This document shows, in pieces, positions 17,962-26,740 of a stretch of DNA of 64,000 nucleotides (its first letter is position 1; each line of letters begins with the position of its first letter). Position numbers and translations under genes: made by a program. Location of the stretch: NCBI GenBank assembly GCA_963281255.1, contig OY725493.1, positions 5,053,857 to 5,117,856 of the forward strand, in the 5' to 3' direction. The notes beneath the pieces are model-generated. The model saw only the letters and a list, made by a program, of their open reading frames with translations. It made no database searches and was not told the origin of the DNA. This DNA comes from Aphrocallistes beatrix. Lineage: Eukaryota > Porifera > Hexactinellida > Sceptrulophora > Aphrocallistidae.

Positions 17962-20475
17962 TCAATCCCAGCTCTCATCATCCCCAGCCGTGGGGGGCAC
18001 TGAACTATTAAATCCAGTGTTGATGGGGTCGCCGAACGATTGACCCCCGAATCCACCGGAACCCCCCTCAAAGTTTCTTCCTCCTCCCCCTCCTCCTTGC
18101 CTGCGATCTGTTCCTCCGAAATTCCCTCCTGCAGCTCCGTATCCTGTCCCGATTGCGCTCTCCGCTATTTCTTCTAGGAACGTAGGCACGTCTTGCTCTG
18201 CGTCGGACAAGATCTTGACTAGACTCCTGGCGATCGGAGTATCCTTAGATGTGTCGAAAAATGAAGTGGAAAGACCTGTATGTCCGATTCGTCCTGTCCT
18301 GCCTATTCTGTGAACGTATTCAGAGATATCTGTCGGCATATCGAAATTAACCACGTGGTTAACCTTAGGGATGTCTAAGCCCCGAGCAGCGACAGAGGTC
18401 GCGACTAGAACTGGGGTTTTTCCTGTTTTGAATGCGTGTAGCGCTTCTTCCCGTTCTCTCTGCTGCCGTGCCCCGTGAATGCTGGTAGTCGGGAAATTCT
18501 CTTGGGAGAGATACGTTGCTAGGAAGTCAGCTTGTCGTTTGGTTTCAACGAAAACTAACACCTTATCCTCTGGTTTGTTGCGGAGGATTTCAGCTAACTT
18601 TTCTCTTTTCTCTAGCGCCTCTACACACACAATCTTCTGTACAATATCGTTGGCTGCGCCTCCTATCTTCCCTACTGTGAGGAAGAGGTAGTCGTTGAGA
18701 AAGTCTGCTGCGAGCCTTTGAATTTCCTCTGGGAAGGTAGCAGAGAACATGAGTGTCTGCCTCTCACTCTTCTGACACATGTCGAACTCATGCACGACCT
18801 TCTTCACATCAGGAATGAAACCCATGTCCAGCATACGATCTGCCTCGTCGAGTACAAGGAACTTCACCTTGTCTAGCCTCACTTTGCCCCTAGTCATGAA
18901 GTCGATTAGTCGTCCTGGGGTTCCAACTAAAATATGGCAACCTTTCTCTAAGTTTCTCAGCTGGTAGCCAACTGAAGTTCCACCGTAAGCTACGACCGGT
19001 TCGATAATCGTGGTGTAGGAGAACTTTCTAGCTTCGTGGAAAATCTGCAGCGCTAGCTCCCGAGTAGGAGCGATTATCAACGCAGTAGGATGGGCAGTGC
19101 CGGGGTCCATGCTTGCCCCCTGGTACAGCCCCTTGCTCAGCATGACGGACAGGATGGGCAAGAGGAAGGCGGCGGTCTTTCCGGACCCTGTCTGAGCGCA
19201 TCCCATCAGGTCTCGTCCAGAGAGGATGGCGGGGATCCCGTACTTCTGGACTGGAGTGGGGTCGGTGTATCCTGCTTTCGAGACGTTCTCTGAGATCGTT
19301 TCAGAGAGACGCGCCTGACTGAAGGAGGTGATGTGCTGGGTCGGGTCGCGCCCTGTCAGCTGCACAGGGATATTTTCGTACTTGTTGAAATTGATCCCTT
19401 TCGTGACGTTGACGAATATGTCCCCTTCCTGGTCCGAAGGAGTTGGGGGGATGTAAGGTTCCGGCCTCGGTCCGTCATCTCCGAAACTCCCTCTTTCACC
19501 TCTGTCACCTCTGTCACCTCTGTCGCCTCTGCCACCAAAATCTTCTCTATCTCCATCCCTGCCTCCGCCTCGTCCCCCTCCCCCTCCCCGTCCGGAGAAA
19601 CCGCCCCGGCCCCTGCCCCTATCGTCGGAGGAGCTGTTCACGAAGGATCGACTTACGACAAAGCCATCCGTGTCGCCACCTCCACTATTGCCTCCACCAA
19701 ATCCTCGATTGCCTCTAAAGCCAGATCCGCCATCCCCGTCGAATCCAGGAGTGTTCGGAGCACTGCCTCTCCCTCTGTTTGATCTAAACCCCCCACGGCC
19801 GCCTCCATCTCCATTATCATCGTCTCGGTCACGTCCGAATCCAGATCCACCCCTGCCCCCACGAAATCCCCCACCGCGGTAACCTCCTCTGTCTCCATCA
19901 CGGTCTCCGAAATCTCGTCTCCCGCCGAAGCCTCCCCTTCCACCCCCGGAATCGTCATCTCGTCTCCCACCGAAACCTCTACCGCCGGAGTCATCATCTC
20001 TTCGTCCGCCGAAACTTCTACCGCCAGAGTCGTCATCTCTTCGTCCGCCGAACCCTCGACCACCGGAGTCGTCATCCCTTCTGCCACCGAAACTTCTTCC
20101 GCCGCCGGAATCATCGTCTCTTCTGCCTCCAAAGTTTCGGCCACCCCTTCCGCCTGAATCGCCATCTCGCCCAAACCCACCCCTGCTGCCAAATCCCCCT
20201 CTCCCGCCTCCGGAATCGTCATCTCGTCTCCCACCGAAACTTCTCCCGCCTCCGGAATCGTCATCTCTTCTCCCACCGTAATTTCTTCCGCCGCCAAATC
20301 CGCCTCTCCCCCCTCCGTTGTCATCTCTACGGCTGCCGAACCCCCTGTTTCCAGATCCAAACCCTCCACGGGAGCTTCCCTCCTGGTCGCGACCCCCACC
20401 GAAGCCGCTTCCACCACCCCCTCGCCCGCTTTCTCCACCCCCACCCCCGGTATCTCCATCATCCCAGTCGCTCAT
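17962..20475 (-). CDS. DDX4: Vasa/DDX4 germline DEAD-box RNA helicase
   Basis: ATP-dependent RNA helicase of germ granules and animal stem cells. It has 837 residues from ATG 20475; the frame stays open upstream (to 20625) but that stretch is unlike the family, and MSDWDD is a natural start. The first 370 or so residues are RGG/Gly-rich repeats. The helicase core follows: PTPVQKYGIP (Q motif), AQTGSGKT near 423, PTRELALQ, TPGRL, DEAD near 543, SATFPEE, ARGLDIP and HRIGRTGR near 728. The C-terminus DDESWD and EEIQRLAADFL favour Vasa over PL10/DDX3. I see no CCHC zinc knuckles. ACAG lies 12 bases before the ATG. It is intronless. Confidence 0.9.
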   Translation of the reverse strand: MSDWDDGDTGGGGGESGRGGGGSGFGGGRDQEGSSRGGFGSGNRGFGSRRDDNGGGRGGFGGGRNYGGRRDDDSGGGRSFGGRRDDDSGGGRGGFGSRGGFGRDGDSGGRGGRNFGGRRDDDSGGGRSFGGRRDDDSGGRGFGGRRDDDSGGRSFGGRRDDDSGGRGFGGRRDDDSGGGRGGFGGRRDFGDRDGDRGGYRGGGFRGGRGGSGFGRDRDDDNGDGGGRGGFRSNRGRGSAPNTPGFDGDGGSGFRGNRGFGGGNSGGGDTDGFVVSRSFVNSSSDDRGRGRGGFSGRGGGGGRGGGRDGDREDFGGRGDRGDRGDRGERGSFGDDGPRPEPYIPPTPSDQEGDIFVNVTKGINFNKYENIPVQLTGRDPTQHITSFSQARLSETISENVSKAGYTDPTPVQKYGIPAILSGRDLMGCAQTGSGKTAAFLLPILSVMLSKGLYQGASMDPGTAHPTALIIAPTRELALQIFHEARKFSYTTIIEPVVAYGGTSVGYQLRNLEKGCHILVGTPGRLIDFMTRGKVRLDKVKFLVLDEADRMLDMGFIPDVKKVVHEFDMCQKSERQTLMFSATFPEEIQRLAADFLNDYLFLTVGKIGGAANDIVQKIVCVEALEKREKLAEILRNKPEDKVLVFVETKRQADFLATYLSQENFPTTSIHGARQQREREEALHAFKTGKTPVLVATSVAARGLDIPKVNHVVNFDMPTDISEYVHRIGRTGRIGHTGLSTSFFDTSKDTPIARSLVKILSDAEQDVPTFLEEIAESAIGTGYGAAGGNFGGTDRRQGGGGGGRNFEGGSGGFGGQSFGDPINTGFNSSVPPTAGDDESWD
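19945..20280 (-). repeat. Tandem RGG-type coding repeat in Vasa
   Basis: Coding tandem repeats with consensus GRRDDDSGG plus a short Gly/Arg/Phe spacer, repeated about eight times with a period of 12-14 residues. The DNA is nearly identical between copies, which suggests recent expansion or contraction. Such regions drive RNA binding and phase separation in Vasa proteins. Confidence 0.85.
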
Positions 20476-20950
20476 TTTGAATGGGTTCTGTAATCGCGTG
20501 AAGTTCTGAGCCACTTGTCTACTTAGACAGCAATAGCTAAACAATCGAAAAAGTTCGAGATTAGTAATGGACAATTTATGTCGGAGCAGGAAAACAAATA
20601 ACAATATGTATGGGTAGCTAGACACTGTGAAGATAGTGAATGTAGAAGTGAATGAGTAAGGCTATGGTTGGATTATAATGCTATTTATAGCATATGATTG
20701 TGTTGTCCAGCAGTCTCGAAGAACGTGATTATTTCATATATAATTTTAGCAACTATGAATCCTTACAAGGAAAGCAATTAATTAAGATCGTGACCAATAC
20801 AAACAATTGATTTGCTCAATGACTCAAGTGCAGATGATACTGGATTCACAAAAACAGGTTTTAGTAATCATAAAATATAAATTTCAAAGCAGCACAAAAT
20901 AATCGAATACCTATATATACATATACTATATGCCAAAAAATTCTAGAAGT
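20476..20950. other. Intergenic Vasa-PRDX5, no gene seen
   Basis: 475 bp, AT-rich. It holds the Vasa 5' region and the PRDX5 3' UTR. The open frame continuing upstream of the Vasa ATG is not counted as coding. Nothing else recognised. Confidence 0.5.
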
Positions 20951-21475
20951 TTACACATCTGAAAGTTTCATCTCACTGGTATCAAGTAAACCGAGCATTG
21001 CACTAGAAGTACTGCAATTCGTGGAGCCGAGGCTTGACTCCACATTGATGCTTGAAACCTTGTTGTCCAAAATCTCCATGGAGTAGCGCTTGGACCGAAT
21101 ACCGCCTAGCTTGTCGGTCATATCAATATCTAATCCGATCGCTTTCGTAAATTCTGCTTTCACATCAGCAACCATCACAACTTTGCCTTCGGCTTGATGC
21201 TGTTTCCCCCAAGCTTCCATCACAAAAGCATCGTTTACAGAAACACAGCAAATGACCTCAAATCCTAATCCCCTCCACTTCTCACGGTCTTTTATAAATT
21301 CGGGTAAATGCGTTGCAGAGCACGTGGGCGTAAAAGCACCAGGCAGTCCGAAAAGAATCCCTTTCTTACCTCGGAACAAATCGGTTATCTTCACTTTAGT
21401 GTCGGGACTGGTGTTGACAATGATATCAGGTAGGGATTCACCTGATTCAATCCTTCGATTCGTGCTAGAAGCCAT
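20951..21475 (-). CDS. PRDX5: Peroxiredoxin 5 (atypical 2-Cys)
   Basis: Thiol peroxidase that reduces H2O2, alkyl hydroperoxides and peroxynitrite using thioredoxin. The single exon gives 174 residues. The Prx5 signature LPGAFTPTCSATHLP places the peroxidatic Cys at residue 52. The block VSVNDAFVMEAWGKQH is also typical. Cys154 in a divergent C-terminal tail is the likely resolving Cys. No mitochondrial presequence is evident, so it is probably cytosolic or peroxisomal; the terminal tripeptide SDV is not a classical peroxisomal signal. TATAG lies two bases before the ATG. It starts 155 bp below the BLOC1S1 stop. Confidence 0.9.
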   Translation of the reverse strand: MASSTNRRIESGESLPDIIVNTSPDTKVKITDLFRGKKGILFGLPGAFTPTCSATHLPEFIKDREKWRGLGFEVICCVSVNDAFVMEAWGKQHQAEGKVVMVADVKAEFTKAIGLDIDMTDKLGGIRSKRYSMEILDNKVSSINVESSLGSTNCSTSSAMLGLLDTSEMKLSDV

Positions 21476-21630
21476 TCCTATATACCCTAATTGTTCCAGA
21501 ATGTCTTGTCAATTCACATGATTGGGTTAACTTATTAGAAGATCAAACTACTAGGGTCATCAACATTTCAAACAATTTGCCAAACATAACATTTGTATAT
21601 AATACAGCATAAGGAGTTGTATAACTAATT

Positions 21631-22143
21631 TTACAAAGTTTGTTCTGCTGGAGGTGGTGATGGAGCTTCCTCAGTCTGGGGAGACAGTTTCGTTTCTGCC
21701 TCACTGGGAACAAGATTAGCTAGGGAAGTTGGCATTTCGCAGAGAGGAGGATTTTCAGCCACGGGGGAAGAAATTATATCCATTGAAGGCCCGTTGTAAG
21801 CATACTCGAGAGAACGGCAAATAGCAAGCATATCTTTCTCTATAATGCTTGCCCAGTTCGGGAGATCTCCGAGCTCCTTGAGAGAAGCATTGAACGCTTC
21901 TACCGTGTTGATCCATTGTGAAGCCTGCTTCAGAAAGAGGCCCGACTGAGTCTGGAGTTCTTTGACTAGGTGGTTGATCTTCTTCTGGTTCTCATACGCC
22001 GATTCTACTCCGCTGTTCAGAGCGTCCACAAAGCCTGAACTCACCTCCTGTGCGCTTTTTATCGCCTGCTTCCTCTTACGCTCTTGCTCTAAGCGCCGCT
22101 CAGTTTGCTGGTGCTGGTGAGCTTTGTAGATATCAGAGAGCAT
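21631..22143 (-). CDS. BLOC1S1: BLOC-1/BORC subunit 1 (GCN5L1) with C-terminal extension
   Basis: Shared subunit of BLOC-1 and BORC, which govern lysosome-related organelle biogenesis and lysosome positioning; also linked to mitochondrial acetylation. The single exon gives 170 residues. The first 120 or so residues align with the whole family protein: an N-terminal helix (MLSDIYKAHQHQQTERR), then SGVESAYENQKKINHLVKELQ, QASQWINTVEAFNASLKELGD and LEYAY. The last 50 residues are a Pro/Glu-rich extension that I do not recognise from animal orthologues (about 125-153 residues). GCTAG precedes the ATG by one base. It lies between GAS8 and PRDX5, 185 bp below the GAS8 stop. Confidence 0.87.
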   Translation of the reverse strand: MLSDIYKAHQHQQTERRLEQERKRKQAIKSAQEVSSGFVDALNSGVESAYENQKKINHLVKELQTQSGLFLKQASQWINTVEAFNASLKELGDLPNWASIIEKDMLAICRSLEYAYNGPSMDIISSPVAENPPLCEMPTSLANLVPSEAETKLSPQTEEAPSPPPAEQTL

Positions 22144-22328
22144 GCTAGCTTATGGGAAATGAACGATTCCTAGCTCAGTCTTAACTCATGAAATCAGATA
22201 AATTGGTACCGGAATCCAAACAATAAATCTTAGTGCGTTGATTAGATAATCGGTTTGTATTAGACAATAGGTAATAGTACATACGTGTATAAGATAAATT
22301 AGAGTCAAGTGATCGGATGACCGCATAC

Positions 22329-24036
22329 TCAAGGAGGGGCGGCGACCAAACCTGCCGGTCCCTTCCCGAGGGCATGTCCAGGGACCTTACTCTCCAGAGC
22401 CTTGAACCCGAGCTCTTCTGTTGGGACCTCGAATGCCCTCAGCTTCGCCTCGTAGGTTCGCATGAGGTCATTGTGTGCCTTGCAGACACGGTCCAGTTCA
22501 TACTGCAGGTCCCGGATCGCGGTGTTCTTGCTGTCGAGGATATCCTCCAGCTTACGCGTGACGGCCGTGAGAGCGTTGGGATCAAGATTGGAAGCAGAGA
22601 GAACTTCGTTTAGTTGTGCCTCTTTCATTTCCAGAGTCTCAGCCAAGGAAAGGAGTTTCTTCTCCAACAGCAGGTTTTTGAGTCCGTTCTTCTGCTGCAC
22701 TTCTTGTATGGCCATAGTGAAGTTATGGTACAAACCATCTCGCTCTGTATTCGTCTGAAATCAGATTAACATAAAGTAGAATTTCACAGCTAGAGGGATG
22801 TGTGTTTTCTCACCTTTTCATATCTCTGTCCAAGCACCTCGTGCTCCCAGTTCAATCCTTTCAGCTCCTTATCCTGAGCTTTCAGACGGAGTTTACAATG
22901 GCTGAGTGAAGCCTTATCTTTCTCATAGTTCTGTAGTTTCCTCTTCAGGTCACTCACTTCCTCTTTAGCTCTATTCAGAGGCTCCTGCAGTCTGCGGTTT
23001 TCGGCTAGTTTTTCATTCAACTCCTTCTCAAGACGTTCTTCCTTCTTCTTCATCTCTTCCACCTACAGTAGTTTTTAGGTGATTAAAAGGAAGTAGATAT
23101 TATGTTGTAAAAAGAGAAAAGAAAGTCCACCTTGTCCTTGAGAGAAGATATGAGACTGAGGTTGTTATACGTAATGTCGTTGTAGTAGCTCTTTATGTCA
23201 GAAAATTGCTTTTCGTGGTTGTCTCTCAAACTCTTTATCTGTTCATTCTTCCTCTCCTCCACCTCGTGCACCTCGTTCTTCCTCCTGATCTCTAGCTCCT
23301 CCCTCAAAGTCCACATTTTGGATTCGTACTTAGTTTGGATCTCATCTACATCCAGCTCATAATCCTTCCTCAGTTTGGTCACCATCCCATCTTGTTCTCT
23401 CTTCAAGTTTCGAATCACCTGAAAAATATGTACAGTAAAGTTATGAACTACGAATACTCACAGAATAGGAGGTTATCTAGCCTACCTCTTCATGAGACAG
23501 CTCACACTCTCTGGTATGCTTCTTCAGGTTCCAAATCTGCTCGTCTAACTGCTTCTCTTCGATTTTCTGCTCTCCCATCTGAGCTTTGAGTGCAGCTGTT
23601 CCTTCTCCTTTCAACTCGGTCACGTTGTTCTGGTGCTGGAACAGCAGGTGCTTCACTTTCTGCTTGTAGACTTTAATTTCCACTCGATGGCGCTCCTCTC
23701 CATCTTCGATCTGACGTTCTTTAATTCGAATATCACCTTTTGAATCCTATTGGACAATCGGTATAATCCAGAATGTGTAAACAAATCAATACTCGTCCCG
23801 CTACTTACATCAAGCTGCTGTTTGGAGATCTCCCAGAACATGTTGACCTTGTCTCTCTCCAACTGAATCAAGTTCCTCTCTTCTCTCTCTCTGTCCACTT
23901 CTTCTCGCAGCCTCTCGATATAGTCCAGCAGCTGTTCAGGGTTCATCTGGTCAGCTGGCAATCCATCTACCATCACTGCTTTCTTTTCTTTGTCCTTTCC
24001 ATCCTTTTTCTTATTTACCTTCTTCTTAGGAGGCAT
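22329..24036 (-). CDS. GAS8: Dynein regulatory complex subunit 4 (GAS8)
   Basis: Coiled-coil subunit of the nexin-dynein regulatory complex of motile cilia, which bridges outer doublets and coordinates dynein. Exons are 23809-24036, 23486-23746, 23131-23418, 22814-23062 and 22329-22754, all phase 0, giving 483 residues (human 478). Strong blocks include [86 protein letters not shown] and [13 protein letters not shown]-like residues near the end. The final [10 protein letters not shown] mirrors the family C-terminus. It indicates an organism with motile cilia or flagella. CATAG lies one base before the ATG. Confidence 0.94.
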
Positions 24037-24197
24037 GCTATGGCTATGCTAGCTGTTCCAATATGGTACACATGTAATTATGGCAAACTAGGCAAGATGG
24101 ATGTTTACAATCGATTCTCCATAATTTAACTCTGTACAAACCTCAATACTATAATACTAATAAAATAATCAAACGATCTAAACCACTTCGAGTGGGA

Positions 24198-25224
24198 TCA
24201 GTGCTTCCACCCCACCTCGTGACCTCCTTCCATCTGGGGCTCTAAGAACCCTCTGAACTCCTTCCCATCCGCTATCCACCTCACCCCATACCCTTCCACC
24301 GTCCTAGCCTCCAGCACCCCAGTGTCGTGCACCATGAAGTGGATATTCATCCAGGCAGCATTGTCCAGGATCTTCTTCACGATGTTCAGAGAAGACAGGT
24401 TCTTCTGCTCCTCCGTCCCGGAGCAGGTTCCCCACCAAGAGGCGGTCTGGTCGCGGTGGCCATGTTTCGCGAACGCACGCGCCCCCACACTCAACTTGGA
24501 TCCTTCTGAGTGCAGAGCTGTGAAAGTGTCCATGATCACTTCTCTCCTGGGCGGGACCAGCAGTTTGCTGCCTACCGTTTCTCTGAAGCCCAGAAGGTCC
24601 AACACCCCCCTCAACTCTATCTGTGTGATGAAGCTGGAGAGCTGTTCGAGCTTGGTTTCATCGGGCCAGCCTTCCCAGTTATCGGGAAACTTTTTCAACA
24701 CCTAAGTACAAGAAAGCCCCTCACAGACGGGATGGGAGTGTGCTTCCAACTTAATTATTGTAAGGATATACATGTGAAATGTTATGTTATTGAGTCATGG
24801 GTACACTATGACTTGTTCGATTTCTTACCTCCCATCCCTGGTCCATTCTCAAGATGCGGCGTTGCTTCTGCTCCGACTCGTTTAGGAGGTACATCTCTGG
24901 GAGGTGGAAGGTTGGACAGGATGCAGCATCTCCTCTGTCCATCCACACGAGCAAGCAGCGTGCGAATCTTAACACCATCGGAGACTCAGGGTACCCTTTA
25001 AGAATGGACCAAGCTTCTCCGTCCAAGTTGCCCACCCCAGCTGTCAGATCAACATCCCGTGATATCTCTTCGCTGCCGCATATCACATCGATCTGGTCCT
25101 TGTCAATAATGAGACCTTTAGCCGGCTTGCTTAGCTGCAAGAAGCTCTGCTTCGTGAAGTAAGGGAGGTCTTTGAAGTGTGAAGCATTGATACGCAATAC
25201 CAGTGGAATCCCTGCCGCTGCCAT
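24198..25224 (-). CDS. Conserved-looking protein of unknown function
   Basis: Exons are 24829-25224 and 24198-24701 (127-bp intron, phase 0), giving 299 residues. I do not recognise the family. The first half has mixed alpha/beta character with an acidic segment (IDKDQIDVICGSEE) and a hydrophobic stretch near residue 85 (VLRFARCLLVWMD). The C-terminal third is Trp/Gly-rich and ends with a compact, conserved-looking block: GYGVRWIADGKEFRGFLEP followed by GHEVGWKH. There is no signal peptide or membrane span. It sits 161 bp above the GAS8 start and 146 bp below the POLR2C stop, both same strand. CTTAG precedes the ATG by one base. Confidence 0.8.
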
Positions 25225-25370
25225 TCTAAGTTTGAGCTAAAACCTCGTAAAATGGGAACTCGTATACTCTCCAATATCTCGACGAGACTAAGGCTAAAAT
25301 CAATTACGGAGTTTGAAATAATTCCATTCTAATCAAGCACCATAACATTCCAATAAAACACAGGTATTAA

Positions 25371-26276
25371 TTAATAGGCAGCAGTGCCCTGCGCGATCTC
25401 GGTAGAGAAGGACAGCTGGAGGTTGGAGAGCTTCTGCTTCAGAATGTTGATGCCAGACAGGACAATTGCCTCGGGACGTAGGGACCCAATCGTTTCGACG
25501 TTGAAGAAGAACTTGTTGGGCTTGGATTGGAAGTCATACGGTGCTTGGGACTCTTCGTCTCCAATCTCTGAGTGCTCACTCTTGGGCCATTCCTCAGGTT
25601 TAGGATAGGTGGTGTGTCTGAGGGCGTTATCAGGATCGTACTCAAATGAAACCACCGATGTGCCCCATTTCGCGTGCTCTTTACCGAATCCTTTTTTAGC
25701 TACCGCATGTAGCTTCAGCTCCTGTCCTTTGCGGAGCTTTACGATGAGAATATCTTCCTCTTCACTGTACTCCGAGCTGTCTAGGTCTTTGCCAGGGGTG
25801 GTAGCAGGGACAACCTATGTTGGAGACATAACGACAGAAAGCCTTAGCATCGTGAGTACATGCAGTGCTGTATAAACTACCTTCAAGTCATGGGACCTGA
25901 GGTCCCTAGTCGTAACCTGCCTGGTCGCAGCTCCCTTGTCATCCTTGTCGTCAGTGAATCGCACATCCAGATCAAACTCGACTGAACACTTCTGACAGAA
26001 CTGTTCGCAAACGCAGTTTCGAGAATATTCCAACTTCTCTACAACATCATCGCTCCTGAGCGGAATCATGCCTAGGCGATGCGCGATGAACTCGTCATGT
26101 AGCACCGTGGAATTGCTGATAATGTGCACCCAGTCAATGGCCAGGGTGGGGACCTCCGAGATGAACACGCGACGCATACCGTTCGCCATTGCTAGGTCAG
26201 TGTCCTCGATCACAAATTTGACACTATCACTCGTTACTTCAAGCACACGCACGATTGGTTTATTAGCATATGGCAT
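25371..26276 (-). CDS. POLR2C: RNA polymerase II subunit RPB3
   Basis: Alpha-like subunit that nucleates Pol II assembly with RPB11, RPB10 and RPB12. Exons are 25881-26276 and 25371-25814 (66-bp intron), giving 279 residues (human 275). The N-terminal dimerisation block reads [19 protein letters not shown]. The zinc-binding cluster is [10 protein letters not shown] at residues 88-97. The insert domain is followed by the C-terminal dimerisation region ([26 protein letters not shown]). Unlike most neighbours, the nearest good AG is 17 bases before the ATG. Confidence 0.96.
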
Positions 26277-26740
26277 TTTTAGTGTGAAAATGACTTGGAG
26301 TATTCGCTATCCTTTGAACTAGATTGAAAGAGAAAAGAGATAACAATGAGCCTACTACATACACCAGTATGCCTTACTCTAACTTTGTATATACATATGA
26401 CCATGGATATATAAGCCTAGTAATCAGTTAGGAGCTGCGATTATTATATTTTAGAATAGGGCCCTAGCCACACAGTATGTGGGTGAGATTCAGCATGATA
26501 AGTAATAGTATGCTATTATACAATCAATTTCTAAGAAGAGTGCAATTAGAGTGAACATGTTCTATCTATTTCAGATGAAATATCGAGTATCCATCATGGC
26601 TAATGTAGCTAGAATTGCGATTTGAGCTAGGCAAGCGATAATATTCATGGTTAGGAGAGAGAGAGAGTGAGAGAGAAACAAATCCAAATTACTACATAAA
26701 TAGAGTTCAGTAGTGTTTGGCAGCTTCCATGGTCTAACTA
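26277..26740. other. Intergenic POLR2C-RTF1, no gene seen
   Basis: 464 bp of AT-rich spacer holding the POLR2C 5' region and RTF1 3' UTR. A short (GA)n tract lies at about 26656-26677. Nothing else recognised. Confidence 0.5.

Noticed and set aside
19945-20280. Regular short repeats that could suggest a CRISPR array
   Set aside because: The repeats are in frame, encode RGG-type peptide units within Vasa, and have no unique spacers; the genome is eukaryotic.
19653-20462. 269-aa open frame rich in Glu/Val on the same strand as Vasa
   Set aside because: It is the shifted frame of the Gly/Arg/Asp repeats; the low-complexity composition keeps several frames open. The Vasa frame has the conserved helicase core.
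20476-20625. 50-residue N-terminal extension of Vasa including a hydrophobic segment
   Set aside because: Composition unlike Vasa, and MSDWDD with an upstream ACAG is a better start. It is probably untranslated sequence that happens to stay open.
26656-26677. (GA)n tract; similar short tract near 33320-33343
   Set aside because: Short simple-sequence repeats in non-coding DNA with no further structure.
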